Below the pieces are notes generated by a model. It saw only the letters and a program-made list of their open reading frames with translations, made no database searches and was not told the origin of the DNA. Source: Alphaproteobacteria bacterium (GTDB lineage: Bacteria > Pseudomonadota > Alphaproteobacteria > Rhizobiales > Rhizobiaceae). From it: a stretch of DNA of 64,000 nucleotides. Below are positions 32,762 through 40,392 of this stretch, one piece after another; the stretch's first letter is position 1, and the number at the start of each line of letters is the position of its first letter. The position numbers and the translations under genes are program-made. The DNA is taken from assembly GCA_016861165.1 (NCBI GenBank), contig BOKV01000008.1, positions 83,749-147,748 of the forward strand, read 5' to 3'.

Positions 32762-35017
32762 ATGGCCTACGGATTCGGCTTGGTCAGGCTGGGCCTGCTG
32801 GCGCTGCGCTTTCCGCTCGTCGCCTCTGTGCTGGTGCTGGTCGTCACGCTGGCGGCCGGCCTCGGCCTGCCGCGGCTCGGCTTTTCCGGCGCCAATGTCG
32901 ATATCCTGCGCGACGGCTCGCGGGAAATCGCCGACTACGACACGCTGCTGCAGACGTTCCGCAACTTCAACAACGACGCCGTCGTTCTCATCCGGGCCGA
33001 CAATCTGGCCACGGTCGACGGTTTCGAGACCTATCGCGACCTGCATTTCGAGTTCCAGTTCGACGACCGCGTGCAGAGCGTGCTGTCGCTGTTCTCGCTG
33101 GTCCAGTACAGCGCCGAGCAGGGCGGCTGGCATTCGGCGGTGCCGGCCCGTTTCGACAGCGACGAGGAGGTCGCCGCCTTCCTCGACGCAATCGCGCGGG
33201 AAATCCCCAATTCGCAGTCGCTGCTCGGTCGCGGCCACGACTCGGCGGTCATCGTCGTCTACGCCAAGCCGGAGGCGGTGACCGACGCCGCCGTGCGCGA
33301 GACGATGGCGCACCTGCAGTCGGTCGCCTCCCAGTTCGAGGGGGAGGGCATCACCATCACCATCGCCGGCCAGCCGGCGATCCGTTCCGGCCTGATCACC
33401 GACATCATCGGCGATCTGGTGCGGCTCCTGCCGCTGGCGCTGATCTTCTGCGCGATCATCGCCTGGCTGATCTTCCGCTCGATCCCGGCGATGGCGATCA
33501 CGGCGGTGGCGCCGCTCGGCTCGGTCGTCTGGCTGCTCGGCGGCATGGGGCTCGCCGGCGTCGAGGTGAGCTTCCTGACCAACGTGCTGCCGGTGCTGCT
33601 TACCGTGGTCGTCTTTGCCGACGCGCTGCACCTGTTCATCAAGTGGGAGCGGCTGGCGCGCGAGGGCGGCGACCCCGTCGCGGCAATCGGCGAGGCGATC
33701 GAGACGGTCGGGCCGGCCTGCATCGTCTCGGCGCTGACAACGGCGGTGGCGCTGTTCTCGCTGACGCTGTCGCGCAATTACGGCCTGATCGAACTCGGCA
33801 TCATCGGCGGCCTGGCGGTGCTGGCGAGCCTCGTTGCTGTCATGGTCGCGCTGCCGCTCGTCATCCACTGGGCCGTGCGGGCCGGCTACCGGCCGCGCCA
33901 GCGCGGCGCCTCGCGGCTGGCTGTCGCCGCGGCGCCGGCGATCCGGCTGCTGTCGATGCCGCGGGCGGTCGCCGCCGCCGGGCTGTTGCTGTGCGTGGTG
34001 GGCGGTATTGCCCATTTCAACATCGGCAGCCGGTTCCAGCTGGTCGACTACCTGTCGAGCAGTTCGGCCGTGGCGGTGAGCGAGGGCTTCATCGACGCGC
34101 GCTACCCCGGCTCGACCCCGCTGTTTGTCATCCTCGAACGCGACATGAGCCGGCCGCTGCTCGACGGCGCCAACATCGAGCGCTTCGATTCGGCGCTCGA
34201 AGCGGTGGCGCAGGTCTTTCCCGCGTCTTCGTTCTATTCCCTGGCCGACTTCCGCAGCGAGATCGAGAAGGGCGGCGGCGAGATCAGCGAGGAAGCGCTC
34301 GATTCGCTGCCCGACTACATGACCAGCCGCTTCATCTCGCCCGCGCGCGACAAGGTGCTGATCACCATCTTCGCCTCGGCCAACCTGTCGGCCAACGAGA
34401 TGCAGGTCAAACTGAAGGAGCTGGACCGGGCGCTCGATGCGCGCGGCATCGCCGCCCAGGCGACGGTGACCGGCTTCCCGGTGCTGTCGGCCATCGTCGC
34501 CCCGCGGCTGATGGACCGGCTGCGGCTCAGCCTCGTCGCCTCGATCGGCCTGTCGATCCTGCTGATCGCCTTCGCCGCGCGTTCGTGGCGCCACGGGCTC
34601 GCCTGCCTGCTGCCCAACCTGCTGCCGATCCTCACCGTCGAACTGGTGCTGTGGATCGCCGGCATCCCGCTCAACATGACGGTGGCGGTGTCGCTGACGG
34701 TCGCCTTCGGCCTTGCCGTCAACGATTCGATCCACCTGCTCAACCAGTACATCCTCGACGAAAGGCGGGCCGAGCCGGCCGCCGCCATGCAAAGCGCGCT
34801 CGTGAGCGTGCTGCCGGCGATGGCGTCGACGACGCTGATCCTGTCCGGCGGGCTGGCGATCATGCTTGCCTCCAGCCTGCCGGCGATCGCGCTGTTTTCC
34901 GGCGTCATGATGCTGACGCTGGTCTTTGCGCTCGTCTTCGACGTGCTCCAGCTGCCGGCGCTCATATTGCTGCTTTCCGGCGAACGTGCGAAACTGACCG
35001 TCAGCGAACCCGCGTGA
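32762..35017 (+). CDS. MMPL family RND-type transporter
   Basis: The 751-residue inner-membrane protein has two repeats of one helix, a periplasmic domain and five helices. Helix 1 is near 8-30, the first periplasmic domain spans about 35-205, helices lie at about 210-385, a second helix opens near 400-420, its periplasmic domain spans about 425-590, and final helices lie at about 595-745. It resembles the HpnN/MMPL exporters of lipids and hopanoids. The second repeat keeps AFGLAVNDSIHLLNQY, the equivalent of the GVDYxI proton-relay region, and the first has FADALHLFIKWE there. The start at 32762 follows GAGGAG. The 297-bp spacer to trcR is free of genes. No hopanoid gene is nearby. Confidence 0.88.
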   Translation: MAYGFGLVRLGLLALRFPLVASVLVLVVTLAAGLGLPRLGFSGANVDILRDGSREIADYDTLLQTFRNFNNDAVVLIRADNLATVDGFETYRDLHFEFQFDDRVQSVLSLFSLVQYSAEQGGWHSAVPARFDSDEEVAAFLDAIAREIPNSQSLLGRGHDSAVIVVYAKPEAVTDAAVRETMAHLQSVASQFEGEGITITIAGQPAIRSGLITDIIGDLVRLLPLALIFCAIIAWLIFRSIPAMAITAVAPLGSVVWLLGGMGLAGVEVSFLTNVLPVLLTVVVFADALHLFIKWERLAREGGDPVAAIGEAIETVGPACIVSALTTAVALFSLTLSRNYGLIELGIIGGLAVLASLVAVMVALPLVIHWAVRAGYRPRQRGASRLAVAAAPAIRLLSMPRAVAAAGLLLCVVGGIAHFNIGSRFQLVDYLSSSSAVAVSEGFIDARYPGSTPLFVILERDMSRPLLDGANIERFDSALEAVAQVFPASSFYSLADFRSEIEKGGGEISEEALDSLPDYMTSRFISPARDKVLITIFASANLSANEMQVKLKELDRALDARGIAAQATVTGFPVLSAIVAPRLMDRLRLSLVASIGLSILLIAFAARSWRHGLACLLPNLLPILTVELVLWIAGIPLNMTVAVSLTVAFGLAVNDSIHLLNQYILDERRAEPAAAMQSALVSVLPAMASTTLILSGGLAIMLASSLPAIALFSGVMMLTLVFALVFDVLQLPALILLLSGERAKLTVSEPA

Positions 35018-35036
35018 CGCCGATCCAGACGGAGGA

Positions 35037-35522
35037 ATGGATTTGCGCTTGCCGCCGCAACTGAAAATGGGCCTGGTCGCCGCCGTGCTGCTGTCGTTGG
35101 CCGGCGGCGAGGCGCGGGCCGACGCGTTCTTCGACGGGCTGACCGGCAGCTGGCGCGGCAACGGCTTCATCCGCGTCGCCGCCAATTCTCCGGAGGAGAA
35201 CATCCGCTGCCGCATCAACAATGCGCTGCACCCCAACGGCCGCGAACTGGTCATCCTGGGGAACTGCGTGATCGGCGGCTTCTTCCTGCCGGTCGACGGC
35301 TCGGTGGTCGCGCGTGGCAAGGCGGCCTATTCGGCCACCATCTTCCGGACGCTGGCGCGGCTGACGACGAGCGATTTCGTCGGCCGGCTCAAGGGCTCGC
35401 GGCTGGCGCTGAGCTTCCGCGGCAAGGATTCCGTCAGCCGCCAGGACATCCAGGCGACGTTGGTCATCCGCAAGCGCGGCAACGGGCAGTTCGACGTCAG
35501 CATGCAGCGCACCGATCCGTAG
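35037..35522 (+). CDS. secreted protein of unknown function, probably truncated by an in-frame TAG
   Basis: The 161-residue product has a signal peptide (about 1-29, ending GGEARA-DA). The mature part is beta-rich, with [39 protein letters not shown] (two Cys, probably a disulfide) and [21 protein letters not shown] do not recognise the family. The frame continues past the TAG at 35520-35522 for 15 codons, [15 protein letters not shown], to a second TAG at 35568-35570. That tail looks like a natural beta-strand end. A single C-to-T change (CAG to TAG) would explain it. The gene starts 19 bp after the MMPL gene and is probably co-transcribed. Confidence 0.75.
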   Translation: MDLRLPPQLKMGLVAAVLLSLAGGEARADAFFDGLTGSWRGNGFIRVAANSPEENIRCRINNALHPNGRELVILGNCVIGGFFLPVDGSVVARGKAAYSATIFRTLARLTTSDFVGRLKGSRLALSFRGKDSVSRQDIQATLVIRKRGNGQFDVSMQRTDP

Positions 35523-35658
35523 ACGCAGGCGCTGTTCGACGTCGGCACGATCCGCTTCAGCGGCAAGTAGCGCACCGCGCGGCGCCGGCCCTCCGGGGCT
35601 GGCGATTCGGGCGCGACGGTCCTATATCGGCAGGCGAGCCGCTCACAGGAACCAGCCC

Positions 35659-36735
35659 ATGAACATCCGCCCAGACGTGTCCGCCCGGCCGATCCCGGTG
35701 ACGGTGATCACCGGCTATCTCGGCGCCGGCAAGACGACGCTGCTCAACCGCATCCTCACCGGCGACCACGGCAAGCGCTACGCGGTGATCGTCAACGAGT
35801 TCGGCGAGATCGGCATCGACAACGACCTGATCGTCGAGTCCGACGAGGAAATCTACGAGATGAACAATGGCTGCGTGTGCTGCACGGTGCGCGGCGACCT
35901 CATTCGCGTTGTCCAGGGCCTGATGAAGCGCAAGGGCCGTTTCGACGCCATCATCGTCGAGACGACGGGGCTCGCCGATCCGGCGCCGGTGGCGCAGACC
36001 TTCTTCATGGACGAGGACGTGCGCGCGCGATCGCGCCTCGACGCGGTAGTGGCGCTGGTCGATGCCAAGCACCTGCTGGCGCGGCTCAAGGACAGCCCGG
36101 AGCCCGAGGAGCAGATCGCCTTCGCCGACGTGGTCCTGCTCAACAAGACCGACCTGGTCGACGCCGACACGCTCGCCGAGGTCGAGGCGGTCGTGCGCCG
36201 GATCAACCCCACCGCCACCGTGCACCGCACCGAGCGGGCGGCGGTCGCGCTCGACCATATCCTCGACCGCGGCGCCTTCGATCTCGCCCGCATACTGGAG
36301 AACGATCCGCATTTCCTTGATGCCACCGATCACGACCACGATCACGAATGCGGGCCCGACTGCGACCACGACCACGACCACCATCATCATCACCACGGGC
36401 ATGATCACCATCACCGTGGGCTCGACGGCAGGGTGCACGATACGACAGTCGGCACGGTGGCGCTGTCCGGCGGCGAACTCGACGCGGACATCTTCATGCG
36501 CTGGATCCAGCAGGTCACCCAGACCGACGGTCCCGACATCCTCCGGCTGAAGGGCATCCTTGCCTTCCGCGGCGACCCCGACCGCTTCGTCATCCAGGGC
36601 ATCCACATGATCGTCGAGGGCGACCACCAGCGGCCGTGGCGCGACGGCGAGGAGCGGCGTAGCCGGCTGGTGTTCATCGGCCGCAAGCTCGATCGCGACA
36701 AGCTGGAGTCCGGATTCTCGGCCTGCGCCGCCTGA
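35659..36735 (+). CDS. CobW/COG0523 family GTP-binding metallochaperone
   Basis: This 358-residue G3E GTPase has Walker A GYLGAGKT (19-26), the metal-binding CVCC motif (72-75), Walker B-like [11 protein letters not shown] and the base-specificity motif NKTD (162-165). A His/Asp-rich stretch at about 225-256, with runs such as [17 protein letters not shown], is a metal-binding linker. The C-terminal CobW_C domain follows, with [21 protein letters not shown] in outline. There is no cobalamin gene nearby, and the His-rich linker favours a zinc or similar chaperone. It shares one base with the next gene (TGATG), so translation is coupled. Confidence 0.9.
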   Translation: MNIRPDVSARPIPVTVITGYLGAGKTTLLNRILTGDHGKRYAVIVNEFGEIGIDNDLIVESDEEIYEMNNGCVCCTVRGDLIRVVQGLMKRKGRFDAIIVETTGLADPAPVAQTFFMDEDVRARSRLDAVVALVDAKHLLARLKDSPEPEEQIAFADVVLLNKTDLVDADTLAEVEAVVRRINPTATVHRTERAAVALDHILDRGAFDLARILENDPHFLDATDHDHDHECGPDCDHDHDHHHHHHGHDHHHRGLDGRVHDTTVGTVALSGGELDADIFMRWIQQVTQTDGPDILRLKGILAFRGDPDRFVIQGIHMIVEGDHQRPWRDGEERRSRLVFIGRKLDRDKLESGFSACAA

Positions 36736-37706
36736 TGCCGACGATCGCCCATGTCGAGGCCGGCAGCCATGTCGAATGGGCCGGTTTTCTCGACGACAAG
36801 CCGGCATTCGCCCTGTCCGAGGGCGTGGCCGTCATCGCCGAGGGCGGCGAAAAGCGGATCGTGTTGCACGACGGGCTGACGGCGGCGGCGCCCGGGCGCG
36901 ACGGCGCCACGCTTACAACCGGTGGCGAGGACGGCGCGCTGAAGCGGCTCGGCGCCGACGGCGGTGTTGCGCTGCTGCGCGGGGCGACCGGCAAGTGGGT
37001 CGACGCCGTCGCCTGCGGGCCGGCCGGCGCCGCGGCGGCGGCCTCCGGCAGATCAGCGACGGTGTTGGCCGGCGACGGCGGGCAGCGTCAGATCGCCTGC
37101 GAGCGCACGATCGAGGGGCTCGCCTTCGCGCCCAAGGGCCAGCGCCTGGCGCTGGCGCGCTACAACGGCGTTGAGCTCATTTGGGTGGCGGCGCAGGCGC
37201 CGGCCCAGATTCTGGAATGGAAAGGCGCCCATACCGGCGTTACCTTCTCTCCCGACGGGCGCTACGTGGTCACCACCATGCAGGAAAACGCGCTGCATGG
37301 CTGGCGACTCGCCGACGGCCGCCACATGCGCATGACCGGCTATCCGGCCAAGGTGCATTCGCTGTCGTGGTCGGCGCGTGGCGACTGGCTGGCGAGTTCC
37401 GGTGCTCCGGTGGCGATCGTCTGGCCGTTTTCGGGCAAGGACGGGCCGATGGGCAAGGCGCCGCTCGAACTGGGCTCGATGGGCCGCATCCTGGTCACTC
37501 GCGTCGCCTTCCATCCGCGCGAGGAGGTGGTGGCGATCGGCTACGAGAACGGCATGATCCTCGCCGCCAGGCTGGGCGACCGCCAGGAGGCCGTGCTGCG
37601 GCGCGAGGCGGCGGGCGCGATCTCGTCGCTCAACTGGGACCGTGCCGGCCGGCGCCTCGCATTCGGCTCGCGGGAGGGCGAGGCCGGGGTGATCGACATC
37701 GCATAG
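36735..37706 (+). CDS. WD40 repeat protein coupled to CobW
   Basis: This 323-residue protein is built of WD40-type blades. Recognisable units end in strands such as VTFSPDGRYVVTTMQENALHGWRLADGR, SLSWSARGDWLASSGAPVAIVWPF and SSLNWDRAGRRLAFGSREGEAGVI (each quoted in part). It probably forms a seven-blade propeller for protein binding. There is no signal peptide, so it is cytoplasmic. It starts within the CobW stop codon. This pairing is known in alphaproteobacteria and suggests the propeller works with the metallochaperone, but its partner is unknown. Confidence 0.85.
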   Translation: MPTIAHVEAGSHVEWAGFLDDKPAFALSEGVAVIAEGGEKRIVLHDGLTAAAPGRDGATLTTGGEDGALKRLGADGGVALLRGATGKWVDAVACGPAGAAAAASGRSATVLAGDGGQRQIACERTIEGLAFAPKGQRLALARYNGVELIWVAAQAPAQILEWKGAHTGVTFSPDGRYVVTTMQENALHGWRLADGRHMRMTGYPAKVHSLSWSARGDWLASSGAPVAIVWPFSGKDGPMGKAPLELGSMGRILVTRVAFHPREEVVAIGYENGMILAARLGDRQEAVLRREAAGAISSLNWDRAGRRLAFGSREGEAGVIDIA

Positions 37707-37737
37707 CGGCTCTTCAGCGGCGACGGGAACGGCAGGA

Positions 37738-38649
37738 TTGGACACGCTCACCAGGATGCAGGCCTTTGTTGAGGTCGTCGACGCGGAGGGGTTCTCGGCG
37801 GCGGCGCGGCGGATGGGCCGGTCGAAGGCGCTGATGTCGAAATATGTGCGCGAGCTGGAGGACGAGCTCGGCGCGCTGCTGCTCAACCGCACCACCCGGC
37901 AGTTCTCGCTGACGGAGGCCGGCCAGATCTACTATCACTCGGCCAACGAGATCATCGCGCGCATCAGGGAGGCGCAGGAGGCGGTGCGCGAGGCCGGGGC
38001 CGGCCTCAAGGGGCGGCTGCGCGTCTCGGCACCGCGCTCGCTGACCGATCTGGAAATCGGCCTGCCCATCGTCGAGTTCGCCGCCGCCTATCCGGAGATC
38101 ACGCTCGAGGTCAATCTCGACGACCGCATCGTCGACATGATCGAGGATGGCTTCGACGTCGCCATCCGCGTGTCGCGGCTCGCCGATTCGACACTGATCG
38201 CCAGGAAGCTCGCCGACTTCCGCCTGGTGCTGTGCGCCTCGCCGGCCTTCGTCCGTCGCCACGGCGCGCCGGCCAGGCCGAGCGACATCTCGGCGCTTCC
38301 CGCCATCATCGACACCAATGGCCGCAGCCGCAGCAACTGGACCTTCGTCGATGCGCAGGGCAGGGAGCAGGTCGTTCCGGTCAACGCGGTGATGGAGGTC
38401 AACAGCCCGGAGGTGGCCAAGCGGGCGGCGCTGGCCGGCCTCGGCATCGCCATCTCGCCGGGGTTCTCCGTGGCCAAGGAAATCCGCGACGGCAGCCTGG
38501 TCAGCATGCTCGATGACTGGCTGCCGCGCGGCGGCGGCGTCTATGCCGTCTATCCGCACCGCCGCCACGTCCCGGCCAAGGTGCGCGTCTTCGTCGACTT
38601 CATGGCCCAGTGGTTCCGGCGCAACGGCAGCCTGCTGTCGCATGAATGA
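37738..38649 (+). CDS. LysR family transcriptional regulator
   Basis: The 303-residue regulator has an N-terminal winged HTH (about 1-60: MQAFVEVVDAEGFSAAARRMGRSKALMSKYV in outline, then LLNRTTRQFSLTEAG) and a substrate-binding domain from about 90 to 295. The HTH and the ALLLNRTTR turn are typical of the aminobenzoate/CrgA-like group. The start is a TTG at 37738 within CAGGATTGG. It lies 31 bp after the WD40 gene and 107 bp before the DUF1007-nicO pair, all on one strand. LysR genes often control a divergent neighbour, and here there is none, so the target is open. Confidence 0.87.
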   Translation: MDTLTRMQAFVEVVDAEGFSAAARRMGRSKALMSKYVRELEDELGALLLNRTTRQFSLTEAGQIYYHSANEIIARIREAQEAVREAGAGLKGRLRVSAPRSLTDLEIGLPIVEFAAAYPEITLEVNLDDRIVDMIEDGFDVAIRVSRLADSTLIARKLADFRLVLCASPAFVRRHGAPARPSDISALPAIIDTNGRSRSNWTFVDAQGREQVVPVNAVMEVNSPEVAKRAALAGLGIAISPGFSVAKEIRDGSLVSMLDDWLPRGGGVYAVYPHRRHVPAKVRVFVDFMAQWFRRNGSLLSHE

Positions 38650-38755
38650 TTTTCCGGCCGACCCATAAAATCGCCGAAATCGTCGGTGCAATGGGATGGG
38701 ACCGCGGCGAACGGATTCGCCGGCGGCCCTGAGGTCCGAACCGGGGGAGCGCGTC

Positions 38756-39406
38756 ATGCGCGGGCGAATTGCTGCGGGGTTGGCGGTCGTGGGGTTGACA
38801 TTGGCGCCGTCGCTGGCGGTGGCGCACCCGCATGTCTTCGTCGAGGCCAATCTCGAAATCCTGCGCAACGCGCAGGGCGCGGTGACCGAGCTGCGCCATG
38901 TCTGGCGGTTCGACGAACTGTTCTCCTCCATGGTGCTGCTCGACTATGACGAGAACGGCGACGGCAAGCTCGACAGCGACGAGCTTGACGCGGTGTCGCA
39001 GACCGTCACCCAGTCGCTCAGCGAATACAATTTCTACACCGAGGTCCGTCTCGGCCGCGAGCCGCAGGCCTTTCAGGGGCCGGAGCGGATCATGGTCGAC
39101 TACACCGACGGCCAGGTGCTGATGTTCTTCGCCGCGACCATGAAGGAACCGCTGGAGATCGCCGGCAAGCCGTTCCGCGTCGCCGTCAGCGACCCGACCT
39201 ATTATGTCGCCATCGAGATCGCCGACGAGAGCGCCGTGCAGATCACCGGCAATGGCACCGCCTGCAAGGCGGCGATCGAGCGGCCAGATTTCGACCAGCT
39301 CTACGCGCAGAACTCGCAGACCCTGACCGAGCAGTTCTTCAACGATCCGGCCAATGCCTCGCTCGGCGACGACTGGCTGACATGGGTCAATTTCCAGTGC
39401 GACTAG
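38756..39406 (+). CDS. DUF1007 family periplasmic protein
   Basis: The 216-residue protein has a signal peptide (about 1-23) that ends VAHPHVFVEA, so the mature N-terminus would expose His-Pro-His, a possible metal-binding end. An EF-hand-like loop DYDENGDGKLD lies at about 64-74. The family is usually encoded beside NicO-type metal exporters, as here, where the next gene overlaps it by 25 bp. It probably acts as a periplasmic metal-binding partner. The ATG at 38756 follows GGGGGAG. Confidence 0.86.
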   Translation: MRGRIAAGLAVVGLTLAPSLAVAHPHVFVEANLEILRNAQGAVTELRHVWRFDELFSSMVLLDYDENGDGKLDSDELDAVSQTVTQSLSEYNFYTEVRLGREPQAFQGPERIMVDYTDGQVLMFFAATMKEPLEIAGKPFRVAVSDPTYYVAIEIADESAVQITGNGTACKAAIERPDFDQLYAQNSQTLTEQFFNDPANASLGDDWLTWVNFQCD

Positions 39407-40389
39407 GCGCAGGCCGCCTGGCGGCGTTCTTGGTGCTGGCCGGCCTTGCGCTGGCGCTTGCCGACGCGGCCGCGGCGCAGAACTCGCTCGGGCTCGGCCG
39501 GCCCGAACAGGCGATCCGCCCGGAAGGGCTGCTGGCGCCGTTCCTGCTGTGGGTGAAGGCCCAGCAGGAGAGCTTCTATACGGCGATGCGCCTGCATCTC
39601 CAGGCCATGCGAACCGACGCCACCCATCTGTGGGTGCTGATCGGGCTGAGTTTTGCCTACGGTGTCTTCCACGCCGCCGGCCCCGGTCACGGCAAGGCGG
39701 TGATTTCCTCCTACATGATCGCCAACGAGGTCGCCGCCCGTCGCGGCATCGTCCTGTCGATGGCGTCCGCACTGGCGCAGGCGCTGACCGCGATCGCGGT
39801 GGTCGCCGCCTTCGTGCTGGTGCTGCGCGGCATGGGCCTGAAGCAGAGCGAGGCCACCGGAGCGCTCGAGGTGGCGAGCTATGGCGCGGTGGCGGCGCTG
39901 GGCGCCTGGCTCTTGTGGTCGAAACTGTTCGGCGTCGGTCACCGCCACGCGGCCGGCAACCATGCCCACCGACATGGCGACGGCCACCACCATCAGCATC
40001 ATCAGCACGATCACGGCCACGCCTGCGGCCACGCGCACGGCGCCGACCCGGGCACGCTGAAGGGCGAGGCGCTGAGCCTCAGGCAGGCCTGGTCGGCGAT
40101 CGCCGCTGTCGGCCTGCGGCCCTGTTCGGGCGCGCTGATCGTGCTGACCTTCGCCTTCCTCAACGGGCTCTATGCCGCCGGCATCGCCTCGACCTTCGCC
40201 ATGGCGTTTGGCACCGGCATGACGGTGGCCATCCTTGCCGCGCTGGCGGTTTGGGCCAAGGATCTTGCCATCGGCATCGGCGGCCTCAACGATCGGGCGG
40301 CGGTGATCCACCGCGGCATCGAGATCGCCGGGGCGGCGCTGGTGCTGATCCTCGGGCTGACGCTGCTCGGCGCCAGCCTCTACGTCTGA
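39382..40389 (+). CDS. nickel/cobalt transporter, NicO (RcnA-like) family
   Basis: This 335-residue inner-membrane protein starts with a signal-like helix (about 10-30). Six further helices follow from about 88 to 335. Family motifs are FHAAGPGHGKAVISSY (about 96-111), whose HxxGxGHGK core lines the metal path, and GLRPCSGALIVLTFAF late in the protein. A His-rich cytoplasmic loop (about 187-218: HRHAAGNHAHRHGDGHHHQH) precedes the second motif. RcnA-like members export Ni or Co. The 25-bp overlap with the DUF1007 gene suggests coupled translation. A GTG at 39397 is an alternative start. Confidence 0.88.
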   Translation: MGQFPVRLGAGRLAAFLVLAGLALALADAAAAQNSLGLGRPEQAIRPEGLLAPFLLWVKAQQESFYTAMRLHLQAMRTDATHLWVLIGLSFAYGVFHAAGPGHGKAVISSYMIANEVAARRGIVLSMASALAQALTAIAVVAAFVLVLRGMGLKQSEATGALEVASYGAVAALGAWLLWSKLFGVGHRHAAGNHAHRHGDGHHHQHHQHDHGHACGHAHGADPGTLKGEALSLRQAWSAIAAVGLRPCSGALIVLTFAFLNGLYAAGIASTFAMAFGTGMTVAILAALAVWAKDLAIGIGGLNDRAAVIHRGIEIAGAALVLILGLTLLGASLYV

Positions 40390-40392
40390 GGA

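Noticed and set aside
32465..35320. Extension of trcR to an 1175-residue protein
   Set aside because: The extension is antisense to the MMPL gene and the small secreted gene. The trcR family length and ribosome site place the start at 32464.
35520..35522. TAG as a pyrrolysine or other recoded codon
   Set aside because: No recoding element or related gene is visible. A simple nonsense change is the more likely cause.
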